Notes: generated by a model not told the origin, from the sequence alone. Counted from the stretch's first letter, positions 7,919-17,908 are shown. The stretch is 64,000 nt of DNA from Altererythrobacter sp. KTW20L (GCF_023501975.1 NZ_JAMFLH010000010.1:62001-126000); one strand, 5' to 3'. Made by a program: numbers and translations.

Positions 7919-9307
7919 ATGAGCAGGCTGGTTGTTGTTTCCAACCGCGTCGCAGTCCCGACAGCGCGCGGGGCGCAAGGGGCTCAAGGTGGACTGGCCG
8001 GAGCCCTGCTCGCAGCCCTGCGCGAAGCAGGCGGACTGTGGTTCGGCTGGTCGGGCAAAGAGGCCGAGACACCCTCGGTAGAACCTCATATGCAGGAACA
8101 CGACGGCGTCACGATGGCGACGATCGACCTCGCCCAGCAGGATATCGATGAATATTACAACGGCTATGCCAATTCCACACTGTGGCCGCTGTTCCACTAC
8201 CGCCTCGACCTGACCCAGTACGAACGCGATACGGCGATGGGCTATGAGCGGGTGAACGAACTGTTTGCTGACAGCCTTACTCCGCTGGTGCGCGAAGACG
8301 ACCTCATCTGGATCCACGATTACCACTTGATCCCGCTGGGTGACGGCTTGCGACGGCGCGGGGTGCGCAACCGCATGGGCTTCTTCCTGCACATCCCCTG
8401 GCCGCCGACCCGGCTGTTCGTCTCGCTGCCCTATCACGAACGGCTGGTGCAAAGCCTGCTGGCCTATGACGTGATCGGCTTCCAGTGCGACGAATGGCTG
8501 GAGAGCTTCCTGCACTATTGCCGCAAGGAACTGGGCGCGACGGTGGACGATGCCACGGGGCGGATCGATTTCGAAGGGCGCACGGTGATCGCGCGGGCCT
8601 ATCCCATCGGTATCGACTATGATCATTTCATGGCTCAGGGTGATACCGGCGATGCGCGGCAAGCAGCCCAGCGCGTGCTTTCGAGCACCCGTCGCCGCAC
8701 GGCCATGATCGGGGTGGACCGGCTCGACTATTCCAAGGGCCTGCCCGAGAGAATGGACGGGGTCAGCCGCTTTTTCGATCGACATCCGGAACGGGTGAAC
8801 GATCTGGTCTTCATCCAGATCGCCCCGCCCAGTCGCGAGGACATCGGGTCATACCAGCAGATCCGCGCCACGCTGGAACAGAAGGCGGGGCAGATAAACG
8901 GGGCGCGCAGCCGGATCGATCTGGTGCCGGTGCGCTACGTCAACCAGGGTCATACCACGGCGGAACTGTTCGGTTGCTACCGGGCGTGCAAGATCGGCCT
9001 CGTCACCCCGCTGCGCGACGGGATGAATCTGGTGGCCAAGGAATATGTCGCGGCACAGGACCCCGATGATCCCGGCGTTCTGATCCTGTCGCGTTTTGCC
9101 GGTGCGGCACAGCAACTGCCCGAAGCACTGCTGGTCAACCCCTACAGCCCCGACGACATCGCCTCGATGATCCAGCGCGCGCTCGACATGCCGCTGGAGG
9201 AGCGCAAGGAGCGGTGGCAGGCGATGAACGAGTGCGTGAGGGACTGCAATGTCACCCGCTGGACACAGGAAATTACCCGCGATATCGCCAGTGCGGGCCT
9301 AGCCTGA
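7919..9307 (+). CDS. otsA: trehalose-6-phosphate synthase (GT20)
   Basis: A 462-residue GT20 enzyme joining UDP-glucose and glucose-6-phosphate. It has SRLVVVSNRVA at the start, the HDYHLIPL motif, FFLHIPWPP, VIGFQCDEW, GVDRLDYSKGLPERM and the NDP-binding region LRDGMNLVAKEYVAAQ. ATG 7919 gives the canonical N-terminus; a GTG at 7913 in the same frame adds two residues. It begins 7 bases after the GH15 stop, so translation is probably coupled. Trehalose serves as an osmotic and desiccation protectant, matching the nearby ectoine operon. Confidence 0.95.
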   Translation: MSRLVVVSNRVAVPTARGAQGAQGGLAGALLAALREAGGLWFGWSGKEAETPSVEPHMQEHDGVTMATIDLAQQDIDEYYNGYANSTLWPLFHYRLDLTQYERDTAMGYERVNELFADSLTPLVREDDLIWIHDYHLIPLGDGLRRRGVRNRMGFFLHIPWPPTRLFVSLPYHERLVQSLLAYDVIGFQCDEWLESFLHYCRKELGATVDDATGRIDFEGRTVIARAYPIGIDYDHFMAQGDTGDARQAAQRVLSSTRRRTAMIGVDRLDYSKGLPERMDGVSRFFDRHPERVNDLVFIQIAPPSREDIGSYQQIRATLEQKAGQINGARSRIDLVPVRYVNQGHTTAELFGCYRACKIGLVTPLRDGMNLVAKEYVAAQDPDDPGVLILSRFAGAAQQLPEALLVNPYSPDDIASMIQRALDMPLEERKERWQAMNECVRDCNVTRWTQEITRDIASAGLA

Positions 9308-9316
9308 CGCCAGCGA

Positions 9317-10489
9317 TCAGGCCTGGAACAACACCTTGGTCGATCCGCTGACCATCATGGCCAGCCGCGCCGCATCCCAGTTGGTTAATCTGACGCATCC
9401 GTGGCTTTGCGCCGAGCCGATGGTTTCGGGCGCGGGGGTGCCGTGGATGCCGTAATGCTCCTTGGTGAGGTCGATCCACACCACACCGACGGGGCCATTG
9501 GGTCCGGGCGGCAGCTGCTGGCTTTCCTCGCTGTCGGGCACATCCCAGAACAGTTCCGGATCATAGGCAAACGGGGGGTTATAGGCGACGCCGTTGATGC
9601 CCCACTCGCCCAAGGGCAGCGGATCGTTGCTGGATCCGGTGGTGACAGTGAACATGGCGACCAGCTTATCGGCCTCGTCATAGGCCTTGAGCCAGCCTTC
9701 GGACTCGTCGACTACGATGCGGGTAACCTCGGGCTGGTCGGTACCTACACCCAGCGAGCGCAGGGTATCCAGCCAATCCTTGTTATCGACCGATGCCGCA
9801 TCGATCCGGTCTGCGCCCACATTGGGCACACGAACCTGCTGTCCCGGGGAGTAGGTCGGCTGCGTTCGGCTGGTTGAAGAGGAAGATGTGGAGCTTGACG
9901 CATTACCCGCTCGGGCAGGCTGGCCGCCTGGATTGAGCCGGGCGAGCACCTCGGGTGTGGTGTGGAACCGTTCGGCCAGCTTCTCGGCCATGTTTTCATA
10001 GCCCAACCTCGCCATCCCGGCCTGTGCCTCGGCTCCATCGGGAACGGGCGTGAAGCTCACTTCGCTCCAATCGTCGGGTATGGTCACAATGCGGGTTGCC
10101 GCGATGTTGTCCCACTGGGCCAGTGCCTGGCGGGTGGCTTCGTCAAATTCGCCGGTCACCGGCAGGCCGCGCGATTCCTGAAAACCGCTGAGCGCGTTGG
10201 CGGTGGATTTTCCCGCCTCGCCGTCGATCACTCCCGGCCCAAAGCCCAGCCTCTCCAGCACGACCTGCGCCTGCATCATCGGCCGCTGTTCTGCATCGGC
10301 TTGTCCAGGATCGGCACTGGCCGTTGCCCCGGGCGCGGGGTCGATCGAAGCCATGGAATCGGCTCCATTGCTGTCGGCAACGGTCGCAGCTGCAGGCTGG
10401 GCATCCTGCTCCTCATCGCCAGATTCCATGGTGCAGGCACCAAGTATCAGGGACAGGGCGGCACTGGCACAAAGCAGGGAAGTTCGCAT
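9317..10489 (-). CDS. L,D-transpeptidase (YkuD) lipoprotein with peptidoglycan-binding domain
   Basis: A 390-residue envelope enzyme. The signal peptide ends with lipobox LGAC. A PG_binding_1 domain lies at about residues 75-130 (VLERLGFGPGVIDGEAGKST, then LSGFQESRGLPVTG). A Ser/Thr-rich linker (about 200-215) precedes the YkuD domain, with HGTPAPETIG and the catalytic SHGCVRL near the C-terminus. It would form 3-3 cross-links in peptidoglycan or attach proteins to it. AAAGGAG lies 6 bases before the ATG. It converges with otsA with 9 bases between stops, and no terminator is evident there. Confidence 0.9.
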   Translation of the reverse strand: MRTSLLCASAALSLILGACTMESGDEEQDAQPAAATVADSNGADSMASIDPAPGATASADPGQADAEQRPMMQAQVVLERLGFGPGVIDGEAGKSTANALSGFQESRGLPVTGEFDEATRQALAQWDNIAATRIVTIPDDWSEVSFTPVPDGAEAQAGMARLGYENMAEKLAERFHTTPEVLARLNPGGQPARAGNASSSTSSSSTSRTQPTYSPGQQVRVPNVGADRIDAASVDNKDWLDTLRSLGVGTDQPEVTRIVVDESEGWLKAYDEADKLVAMFTVTTGSSNDPLPLGEWGINGVAYNPPFAYDPELFWDVPDSEESQQLPPGPNGPVGVVWIDLTKEHYGIHGTPAPETIGSAQSHGCVRLTNWDAARLAMMVSGSTKVLFQA

Positions 10490-10546
10490 GAAGGCTCCTT
10501 TCCCCGTTCAACGGGGCGGGCGACTGAAAGCTCCCGCGAATGCGGC

Positions 10547-11902
10547 CTAATATCCCGGTAGTCTCTTGCCGCGCAGCGATGTTCCGGCGGTTTCCCGGGT
10601 TCGCGACAAGGCAACTGCACCGACAGCGCAGGCGGCCATCATCACGAAGGCGGGCATCAGCTCGTTGCCGGTCCGGTCGATCAGCCAGCTGTTGAAAGCA
10701 GGGGCCGTGCCGCCGAACAGCGATGTCGCGACGTTATACGAAATCGCGAAACCGGCGAACCGCACGTGGGTGGGAAACATCGCCGGGAAGGTGGCGGATA
10801 TCGTCGCCAATTGCGGCACGTATAGCAGGCCGAGGAGGGCAAAGCCGATGATTGCCCCTACCAGCCCGGTGGACATCAGCAGGTACAGCGGCACCACGGC
10901 CACGAACAGGCCGACCAGCGAGAACCACCACAGGGGCTTGCGGCCAACCCTGTCGGACAGGGCGCCGGCAAAGGGCACCAGCACCATCATGAACAGCATG
11001 CCGATGATCGGCACCATCAGCGCATCGTCGGCACCGAGGCCGATCCGCCGCTGCAGGTAGGTCGGCATGTAGCTGAGCAGGGTGTAGTTGACGACATTGA
11101 GTGCCACGACCAGCCCGCCCATGGTCAGGATCTGCCGCCAGTATCCGGTCAGCAGGTGGCGCAGTTCGGTCGAAACGGCAGGTTCGGTCTCGTGCTGCTC
11201 CTCGATCTCGCGGAACACCGGGGTGTCTTCCATTTTCGAGCGCAAATAGAGGCCGATCAGGCCCATCGGCGCGGCCACCAGGAAGGGGATGCGCCAGCCC
11301 CAGTCATACATCGCCGCCTCGCCCAGCCAGACCGAGAAGCCCAGCATCAGCAGCGCGCCGAGTGAAAAGCCCGCCAGCGTGCCGAATTCGAGGAAGCTGC
11401 CGTAGAACCCGCGTTTGTCGTCGGGCGAATACTCGGCCATGAAAGTCGCCGCGCCGCCATATTCACCGCCGGTTGAAAAGCCCTGGACCATGCGCAGGAT
11501 CACCAGCAGGGCCGGGGCCCACAGGCCGATCCTGTCATAGGACGGGATAAGGCCGACTAAGAAGGTCGCGACCGACATCAGCACGATGGTCATTGCCAGC
11601 ACCGTCTTGCGGCCATAGCGATCACCCAGCGGCCCCCAGAAAAATCCTCCCAATGGGCGCACAAGGAACGAGATGGCGAATACCGCCAGGGCGAAGAATG
11701 TGGCGTTCTCGAGTTCGCCGGGAAACAGCGCGGCAGAGATATAGACCACGCCATAGGCGTAGATGCCGTAGTCGAACCATTCGGTGGCGTTGCCCAGTGC
11801 CGAGGCGGCGATTGCCCGCTTGATAACCGAGGGCGGGGTGGCTTCGGGATGACCGGCCGGGATGTCCTCGCCAATCAGGTGCGTTGCGTGGCGGTCGGTC
11901 AT
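10547..11902 (-). CDS. MFS transporter, metabolite:H+ symporter (ProP-like)
   Basis: A 451-residue, 12-helix MFS protein of the MHS family (ProP, KgtP, ShiA relatives). Diagnostic stretches are ALGNATEWFDYGIYAYGVVY in helix 1, RPLGGFFWGPLGDRYGRKT in loop 2-3 and MVQGFSTGGEYGGAATFMAE. The start ATG at 11902 has GGAGGAACC immediately upstream and overlaps the previous MFS gene's stop (ATGA). It is the last gene of the run starting at ectA, so uptake of ectoine, hydroxyectoine, proline or betaine is a reasonable guess. The substrate is not proven by sequence. Confidence 0.85.
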   Translation of the reverse strand: MTDRHATHLIGEDIPAGHPEATPPSVIKRAIAASALGNATEWFDYGIYAYGVVYISAALFPGELENATFFALAVFAISFLVRPLGGFFWGPLGDRYGRKTVLAMTIVLMSVATFLVGLIPSYDRIGLWAPALLVILRMVQGFSTGGEYGGAATFMAEYSPDDKRGFYGSFLEFGTLAGFSLGALLMLGFSVWLGEAAMYDWGWRIPFLVAAPMGLIGLYLRSKMEDTPVFREIEEQHETEPAVSTELRHLLTGYWRQILTMGGLVVALNVVNYTLLSYMPTYLQRRIGLGADDALMVPIIGMLFMMVLVPFAGALSDRVGRKPLWWFSLVGLFVAVVPLYLLMSTGLVGAIIGFALLGLLYVPQLATISATFPAMFPTHVRFAGFAISYNVATSLFGGTAPAFNSWLIDRTGNELMPAFVMMAACAVGAVALSRTRETAGTSLRGKRLPGY

Positions 11903-13140
11903 GGTTCCTCCTGTTGGTCGGCCTCGGCCGAGGGATCGAGCGCCGCACTCATCGGAGTGGTGCGAGGCAGGATCTGGTAGGTGCCCTGGGCCTCGGCAGG
12001 CACCGGCATGGCGCGCAACTGGCGCCACAGGCCGAACAGCAGGGCCAGCGCCCCACAGGCCCCGGTGAACCAGAACAGGCCCGCCGGTCCTGCCAGCGTC
12101 AGGGCGCTGGCTGCTGCAATCGGTCCGCCCGCCGCCCCCAGCGAATAGGCCAGCACGAGGCTGGAACTGGCCGACACCCGCTGTTCGGGCGGCAGACGGT
12201 CGTTGGCATGGGCCACGCACAAGGGGTAGAGCGCAAAGCTCAGGCCGCCGAACAATGCACCCAGCGCCAGCAAGGGCCAGCCGGGTTCGGTGACAAGGAC
12301 AATACCCAGGCTGGTGGCGATTGTTCCGGCAAAGGCCAGGACGATTACCCGCCGCCGGTCGAGCCGGTCGGACAGGATTCCCAGCGGATATTGCAGCGCC
12401 ACCCCGCCCAGGATCACCGCGCTCATGAAAAAAGCGACTTGCGACAGGGTCATCCCGATCCGCTGGGCATAGACTGCACCCAGGGCATAGAACCCGCCCA
12501 GCATCAGCCCCGTAATCGTCGCGCCCACCACACCCAATGGCGACACGGCATAGAGCTCGCGGATCTGCGGGCCGGCCACCGGCACAATCGGCGGGGCGTG
12601 GATGCGGGTGAGGGCGACTGGTATGGCGGCGAGCGACACCAGCATCGAGGCGACGACGAAGGGCAGCGAAGGCAGGCTGGTGCCGAGATTGAGCAGGTAC
12701 TGCCCCAGTGCCTGCCCGACATAGAGCGCGATCATGTAGCCCGCCAACACCGTGCCGCGGGTTTCGCTTTCGGCACGCTCGTTCAGCCAGCTTTCCAGGC
12801 AGACATACACACCCGCCACGCACAGCCCGTCGATCAGCCGCAACATGCCCCACAGCACCGGATCGCGGTGAAGCGCATAGCCAAGCGTGCTGACCGAGAG
12901 CAGCGAGACGAAGGCGGCAAAAGCACGGATATGGCCGACGCTGCCGACCAGCAGTCCCGCTCTCAGCGAGCCGATGATGAGGCCGGCAAAGTAAGCCGTG
13001 GCAACCGCGCCGATCACCAGAGCGCTGCTCCCGCCCTGTTCCAGCCGGACGGAAACCAGCGTGGACATGAAGCCGTTGCCCGCCATCAGCAGGAAGATCG
13101 CCAACAGCAGGCTACGGACGGGGGCGATTGCCTTCAGCAC
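11899..13140 (-). CDS. MFS transporter, YcaD/UMF2-like, in ectoine operon
   Basis: A 413-residue, 12-helix MFS protein resembling the YcaD group (LLLAIFLLMAGNGFMSTLV, then GLIIGSLRAGLLVGSVGHIR). The start is uncertain. GTG at 13140 places the first helix about 10 residues in and leaves a 34-base gap after ask_ect, but no good ribosome site is visible; the frame is open further upstream into ask_ect. Its 3' end overlaps the next MFS gene by 4 bases. Being between ask_ect and a ProP-like gene suggests compatible-solute export or uptake, which is inference. Confidence 0.72.
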   Translation of the reverse strand: MLKAIAPVRSLLLAIFLLMAGNGFMSTLVSVRLEQGGSSALVIGAVATAYFAGLIIGSLRAGLLVGSVGHIRAFAAFVSLLSVSTLGYALHRDPVLWGMLRLIDGLCVAGVYVCLESWLNERAESETRGTVLAGYMIALYVGQALGQYLLNLGTSLPSLPFVVASMLVSLAAIPVALTRIHAPPIVPVAGPQIRELYAVSPLGVVGATITGLMLGGFYALGAVYAQRIGMTLSQVAFFMSAVILGGVALQYPLGILSDRLDRRRVIVLAFAGTIATSLGIVLVTEPGWPLLALGALFGGLSFALYPLCVAHANDRLPPEQRVSASSSLVLAYSLGAAGGPIAAASALTLAGPAGLFWFTGACGALALLFGLWRQLRAMPVPAEAQGTYQILPRTTPMSAALDPSAEADQQEEP

Positions 13141-13174
13141 ATTGATAGAGGCGCTGGCGGCGCCTTGGTTCCCG

Positions 13175-14632
13175 TCACGCGGCGGCGGCGCGCTTGTTTT
13201 GCGCGACGACCGGCACCTTCTCCACCAGCGCCCGGTGCAGCGCGCGGGTGGCGTCCTCGAAGTCGTCGCAGGCAACGATGAACTGCACGTCCACATTGCG
13301 GATCTGGTGCTGCATGGCGATCATCATCACGCCGGCAGCGTCCAGCGCAGCCAGCGCCCGCGGGACCAGCCCGGGTTCGGAGATGTCGCTGCCGATCACC
13401 GCTACGATGGCAACCTTCTGTGCGGTTACCGCTGCGCCGGGAAAGCGCTGTTCCAGGTCTTCCATGACGCGCGGCAGGACTTCGGTGCTGCCCGACAGGT
13501 AGTGGGTGATGGTGTTGGCATTTGAGCTTTTGCTGACCACCCAGGCGCCGTGCCGGGTGAGCACTTCCAGGATGCCGCTGTCATATCCCTTCTCGCCCAC
13601 CATGTCCTGTTCGAAGAACTGCAGCGCATGGACTTCGGGCACGCCGGTGACGATCTCGATGCGCGGATTGTCCGACACATAGTCGCCGCAGATCGTGGTG
13701 CCATCGTCCTCGCGGTCGAAGGTGTTGCGCACCACCAGCGGGATCTGCGCCTGACGCAGCCCACGCCCGGCGCGCGGATGGATCGCTTCCATGCCGAGGT
13801 TGGCGAGCTGGTCGGCCACGTCGTAATTGGTGCGTCCGATCTTGCGTGCCCGGTCCACGCCGACAAGGCGCGGGTCGGCGCTGGAGAGGTGAAACTCCTT
13901 GTGGATCACCGCCTGCCGCGCCTCGGTCAGGACAGCGATGCGCGAGAAGGTCATTTCGGAATAGCCGCGGGCATAGCGCCGCACCATGCCACCCTCGCAC
14001 CCGGCATAGCCGGTCACGATGGGCATCTGGCTGGCAAGGTCGATCGGTTCCAGCGCTTCGCGGATGCGGTCATCCAGGCTGGCGACATCTTCCTCGGTCC
14101 ACAAGGTGAGGTCGACTGTGACCGCGTTGACCCCGCGGTCGCGCAGCAGCAGCGCGGTGGAGTGCGCGCTGTGCGCTTCTCCCAGCCCGGCCAGCATCTC
14201 GCGCGCGGTGACCAGCTGGTCGGACAGGCGGAAGCGGCCATGGGCGCGCAGGCGGTCGAGATCGTCGAGTACGGCGTTCAGCGCCTCGATCCGGCGGTGG
14301 ACGAAGCGGTCGGCATGGGCGAGGCTTTCTGACCGGGCGAACATCTCGCCATTGCGCTCGCACATGGCGTGGCGCACCTGTTCCAGCGCGTCCTTCCAGC
14401 CTTCGCCGCCCCGCAGGAACCGGGCATAGACGCCAGGTTCGCCGGTCTTCTTGTTCTCCAGCAGCAGGTCGGTCATCCCGGCATAGGCGGAGACGACGAA
14501 GATGCGGTTGTACAGCCCTTCGCCGCTGCGCCCGCCGATCAGCACATTGTCGAACAGGGTGGTGGTGGCGGCCATAGACGTGCCGCCGATCTTCTCCACA
14601 GTATGGGTCGCAGGTTGGATCGTGTCTGTCAT
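13175..14632 (-). CDS. ask_ect: ectoine-specific aspartate kinase
   Basis: A 485-residue aspartokinase. The N-terminal kinase signature VEKIGGTSM is at about residues 12-20, the catalytic domain includes IVTGYAGCEGG, and the C-terminus carries ACT-like sequence (VAIVAVIGSDISEPGLV). Its place directly after ectD, with an ATGA overlap, identifies it as the specialised isozyme Ask_Ect. It feeds L-aspartyl phosphate toward aspartate semialdehyde for EctB and is usually less inhibited by lysine and threonine than the housekeeping enzyme. Confidence 0.92.
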   Translation of the reverse strand: MTDTIQPATHTVEKIGGTSMAATTTLFDNVLIGGRSGEGLYNRIFVVSAYAGMTDLLLENKKTGEPGVYARFLRGGEGWKDALEQVRHAMCERNGEMFARSESLAHADRFVHRRIEALNAVLDDLDRLRAHGRFRLSDQLVTAREMLAGLGEAHSAHSTALLLRDRGVNAVTVDLTLWTEEDVASLDDRIREALEPIDLASQMPIVTGYAGCEGGMVRRYARGYSEMTFSRIAVLTEARQAVIHKEFHLSSADPRLVGVDRARKIGRTNYDVADQLANLGMEAIHPRAGRGLRQAQIPLVVRNTFDREDDGTTICGDYVSDNPRIEIVTGVPEVHALQFFEQDMVGEKGYDSGILEVLTRHGAWVVSKSSNANTITHYLSGSTEVLPRVMEDLEQRFPGAAVTAQKVAIVAVIGSDISEPGLVPRALAALDAAGVMMIAMQHQIRNVDVQFIVACDDFEDATRALHRALVEKVPVVAQNKRAAAA

Positions 14633-15561
14633 GCAAAGGCCCTTTCGACCTGGGCTGCGCGGGCCAGCGATCCGCTTTGCATCACCAGCGGCTCCACTTC
14701 GCGCGCTGCGATGAAATCGGGGCGCGGGCGGGGTGCGGCATAAGGGCGCTCAAGCCGGTTCGACACGGCGTTATAGACCATGAAGGCGTTGGATCGCGGG
14801 AAAGGCGTAATATTGCCGTTCGATCCGTGCATCGTGTTGCAATCGAACAGGATTACCGTGCCGGGCTTGCCGGTAGGGGCAACGATGCCGTGCTCGTGCG
14901 CCAGCCGTGCCAGGTTCCATTGGTCGGGCACGCCATATTCCTGCTTCTTGAGCGAGCTGCGATAGTGGTCATCGGGCGTTTCGCCGACGCATGTAATGAA
15001 GCTCTTGTGCGATCCGGGGATGACCATCAGCGGGCCGTTGTCGGGGGTATTCTCGGCCAGCAGGACCGACATCGACAGGGCCCGCATGCGCGGCATGCCG
15101 TCCTCGGTGTGCCAGGTCTCGAAATCGGAATGCCAGTAGAATTCCTTGCCGTTGAACCCCGGCTTGTAGTTGAGCCGGGTCTGGTGAAGATAGACCTGGT
15201 CATCCAGCAGGAACGAGGCCACGCCCGCCAGCCGCTCGTCCGCCGCCAGACGCGCCAACAGCGCGCTCTGCCGGTGGATGGCGAAGATCGACCGCACCTC
15301 GCTGCCGCCCGGCTCGGTAATCACTGTTTCGGGGTCAAGGCTGGACGGATCGGCCAGCAGTTGGCGCGTCTCGTCCTGCAGGGCGACGACCTCGTCGGCA
15401 GCGAACAGGTCTTCGAGCACCAGGAAGCCCTGGCTGTCGAAATGCTCGATCTGGGCCTGGCTGAGCGGGGCACTTTCTCTCCACGCGGCGCGGGCGACCG
15501 GCTCCTGCCGCGGCAGGACCTCGGGCTCGGACTTGCAGCGGGATGGGTAGATATCTTGCAT
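14629..15561 (-). CDS. ectD: ectoine 5-hydroxylase
   Basis: A 310-residue Fe(II)/2-oxoglutarate dioxygenase converting ectoine to 5-hydroxyectoine. The EctD signature FYWHSDFETWHTEDGMP (residues 141-157) supplies His144 and Asp146 of the iron triad; the third ligand is probably His245 in TMHGSNGN. PGSHKSF is also typical. It follows ectC by 12 bases and overlaps ask_ect by 4. Hydroxyectoine capacity often goes with desiccation or heat stress as well as salt. Confidence 0.96.
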   Translation of the reverse strand: MQDIYPSRCKSEPEVLPRQEPVARAAWRESAPLSQAQIEHFDSQGFLVLEDLFAADEVVALQDETRQLLADPSSLDPETVITEPGGSEVRSIFAIHRQSALLARLAADERLAGVASFLLDDQVYLHQTRLNYKPGFNGKEFYWHSDFETWHTEDGMPRMRALSMSVLLAENTPDNGPLMVIPGSHKSFITCVGETPDDHYRSSLKKQEYGVPDQWNLARLAHEHGIVAPTGKPGTVILFDCNTMHGSNGNITPFPRSNAFMVYNAVSNRLERPYAAPRPRPDFIAAREVEPLVMQSGSLARAAQVERAFA

Positions 15562-15573
15562 GGGGTACTCTTG

Positions 15574-15978
15574 TCAGCTGGCAGTAGCGGGTTCCGGTTC
15601 GGGTGCGGGATAGGCGCCGTCGGCATCGTGGACCTCGCGGCCGGTGACCGGCGGGTTGAACACGCAGGCGGTCAGGATATCGGTTTCCGGCCGAACCACG
15701 TGGCGGTCGTTCTCGTTCAGCGCATAGAGCACGCCGGGCTTCAGCTCGTGCGTCTCGCCGGTGCCCAGGTCCTCGATCGTTCCGGTGCCCTTTAGCACCA
15801 TCACGGCTTCGAGGTGATGCTTGTAATGCATCTTCAGTTCGCTGCCGGCCTTGAGCGTGGTGAGGTGGAACGAGAAGCCCATCCCGTCATCGCCCAGGAT
15901 CAGACGGGCGCTTTCCCACCCGTCCGACTTGACGTTGCGGTCGCTGCGGCGAATTTCCTTCAACTTGCGGATAATCAT
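15574..15978 (-). CDS. ectC: L-ectoine synthase
   Basis: A 134-residue cupin-fold enzyme closing N-gamma-acetyl-diaminobutyrate to ectoine. Conserved stretches are MIIRKLKEI at the start, [27 protein letters not shown] and [18 protein letters not shown] 15978 is chosen over an in-frame ATG 15 bases upstream because it gives the family N-terminus and has GGAG at a suitable distance. Third gene of the ect operon, with a 23-base gap to ectB. Confidence 0.96.
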   Translation of the reverse strand: MIIRKLKEIRRSDRNVKSDGWESARLILGDDGMGFSFHLTTLKAGSELKMHYKHHLEAVMVLKGTGTIEDLGTGETHELKPGVLYALNENDRHVVRPETDILTACVFNPPVTGREVHDADGAYPAPEPEPATAS

Positions 15979-16001
15979 GGTGTTATTCTCCAAAATGGGG
16001 A

Positions 16002-17315
16002 TCAGGCGGCCTTGCCCAGGGCGGGGGCGCGGGCCGGGACAAGTTCGGTGCGGACGGCGCGTTCGAGGATGGTCAGGCCCTGTTCGAGCAGGTCGTCCTC
16101 GATCACCAGCGGGGCCAGTACCTTGACGATTTCTCCATGTGCGCCACTGGTCTCGATAATCAGGCCCGCATCGAAGCAGGCGCCGGTAATGGCATCGGCC
16201 GCTTCGCCCGAACCCACGTCAATCCCACGCATCATGCCGCGTCCACGAGTGGTAAGGCCGTGTTCGGTGGCCATTGCATCCAGCCGCTTGCCGAGCAGGT
16301 CGCCGCGCCGCTTGATGTCACGGGCGAAGTCGTCACTGGCCCAGAAGTGGCGCAGCGATGCCGTGGCGGTAACGAAGGCGTGGTTGTTGCCACGGAACGT
16401 GCCGTTGTGCTCGCCCGGCGACCACACATCGAGGTGCGGACGGAACAGGGTGAGGGCAAAGGGCAGGCCCATGCCCGACAGCGATTTTGCCAGGGTGACG
16501 ATATCGGGCACAATGCCCATGTCCTCGAAGCTGAAGAACGATCCCGTCCGGCCGATGCCTGCCTGGATATCATCCACGATCAGCAGCGCGCCGTGCTTGC
16601 GGGCAATCTTGGCCATGGCGCGCACCCATTCGGGGCTGGCGGTGTTGAGCCCGCCTTCGCCCTGCACGGTTTCCAGCAGGATCGCGGCCGGGGCATCAAG
16701 GCCGCTGGACGGATCGGACAGGCGCTGGTCGAGCAGTTCGGCAGTATTCACGTCCGGCCCGAAATAGCCGTCATAGGGCTCATGGCTTACGTGGCTGAGG
16801 GGCACACCCGCGCCGCTGCGCTTGCCGGCATTGCCGGTGCAGGCCAGCGCGCCCAGCGTCATGCCGTGGAAGCCGTTTGTGAAGGCGATCACCATCTCGC
16901 GCCCGGTCACCTTGCGCGCCAGCTTGATCGCGGCTTCGACCGCATTGGTGCCGGTGGGACCGGTGAACATGGCGCGGTAATCGAGCTTGCGCGGCTCGAG
17001 GATCACTTCCTCGAAGGTGCGCAGGAAGTCCTCCTTGGCATCGGTATGCAGGTCCAGCGCGTGTGTCACGCCATCGGCCTCGATATAGTCGAGCAGGGCG
17101 CGCTTCATCACCGGGTGGTTGTGGCCATAGTTGAGCGAGGAACAGCCTGCCAGGAAGTCGAGATAGCGGCCGCCGTTCTCGTCATGCAGCCATACGCCCT
17201 GCGCCTTGTTGAACTGACGCGGCAGGCTGCGCGAATAGGAGCGGACGCCGGATTCGCGACGGTCATAGATCGCAGTGTCGGGAGCCTGATTGCTCGGCTG
17301 GGGGGAAGTGGTCAT
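16002..17315 (-). CDS. ectB: diaminobutyrate--2-oxoglutarate transaminase
   Basis: A 437-residue class III PLP aminotransferase forming L-2,4-diaminobutyrate from aspartate semialdehyde and glutamate. It has [19 protein letters not shown] near the N-terminus, [33 protein letters not shown], the cofactor Asp in [13 protein letters not shown] and the PLP lysine in [12 protein letters not shown]. The start at 17315 matches the usual EctB start and has a GGAG upstream. It lies between ectA and ectC in the standard order. Confidence 0.96.
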   Translation of the reverse strand: MTTSPQPSNQAPDTAIYDRRESGVRSYSRSLPRQFNKAQGVWLHDENGGRYLDFLAGCSSLNYGHNHPVMKRALLDYIEADGVTHALDLHTDAKEDFLRTFEEVILEPRKLDYRAMFTGPTGTNAVEAAIKLARKVTGREMVIAFTNGFHGMTLGALACTGNAGKRSGAGVPLSHVSHEPYDGYFGPDVNTAELLDQRLSDPSSGLDAPAAILLETVQGEGGLNTASPEWVRAMAKIARKHGALLIVDDIQAGIGRTGSFFSFEDMGIVPDIVTLAKSLSGMGLPFALTLFRPHLDVWSPGEHNGTFRGNNHAFVTATASLRHFWASDDFARDIKRRGDLLGKRLDAMATEHGLTTRGRGMMRGIDVGSGEAADAITGACFDAGLIIETSGAHGEIVKVLAPLVIEDDLLEQGLTILERAVRTELVPARAPALGKAA

Positions 17316-17350
17316 GGGAGGGGTCTCCGTTGTACTTTGGAAAAAGGGGT

Positions 17351-17908
17351 TCAGGCGGTGGGCAGTGGCGCGATCCGCGCTTCCCACTCGGTGTCGTGCG
17401 CGCCGCCGAAGTGTTCATCGCGCTCGAACCGCAGGGCGCGGGTCAGCGTGGCGCCGTGGCGGCGGGCAAAGGCCTCGAACAGCGCCCATGAGGCGGCGTT
17501 ATCGGCGGTAATCGTGGTCGTCAGTGCCGTGGCATCGGCCAGCCCGGGGCGCTTCACCAGTGTATCGAGCATTTGCCCGGCCAACCCCATGCCGCGCGCC
17601 TTGGCGGACACGGCAACCTGCCAGATGAACAGGGTGTCGGGAGCCGAAGGCGGGCGATAGCCGGATATCCAGCCCAGCAGGTCGCCATCGCGTTCCGCCA
17701 GGATCGATGTATCGGCGAAATCGCTGCACTGGAGCAGGTTGCAATAGGCCGAATTGGTATCAAGCGGCGGGCAATCGGCAATCAGCCGTGTGACGCTTGG
17801 CCCGTCTGCCGCAACCGGGGCGCGGAGCCGCAGTTGGCCAACAGCCTCGCGAGAGGCAGGATCCGCAATGTCGGTCGCGTTCTGGTCGGCAGATTGTCCT
17901 TCCAACAT
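17351..17908 (-). CDS. ectA: L-2,4-diaminobutyrate N-gamma-acetyltransferase
   Basis: A 185-residue GNAT-fold enzyme and first gene of the operon. Features are the substrate region PPLDTNSAYCNLLQCSDFAD, the acetyl-CoA segment VAVSAKARGMGLAGQML and TTTITADNAASWALFEAFAR. The 255-base gap upstream separates it from the divergent regulator gene and contains a plausible promoter and palindromic site. Confidence 0.95.
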   Translation of the reverse strand: MLEGQSADQNATDIADPASREAVGQLRLRAPVAADGPSVTRLIADCPPLDTNSAYCNLLQCSDFADTSILAERDGDLLGWISGYRPPSAPDTLFIWQVAVSAKARGMGLAGQMLDTLVKRPGLADATALTTTITADNAASWALFEAFARRHGATLTRALRFERDEHFGGAHDTEWEARIAPLPTA

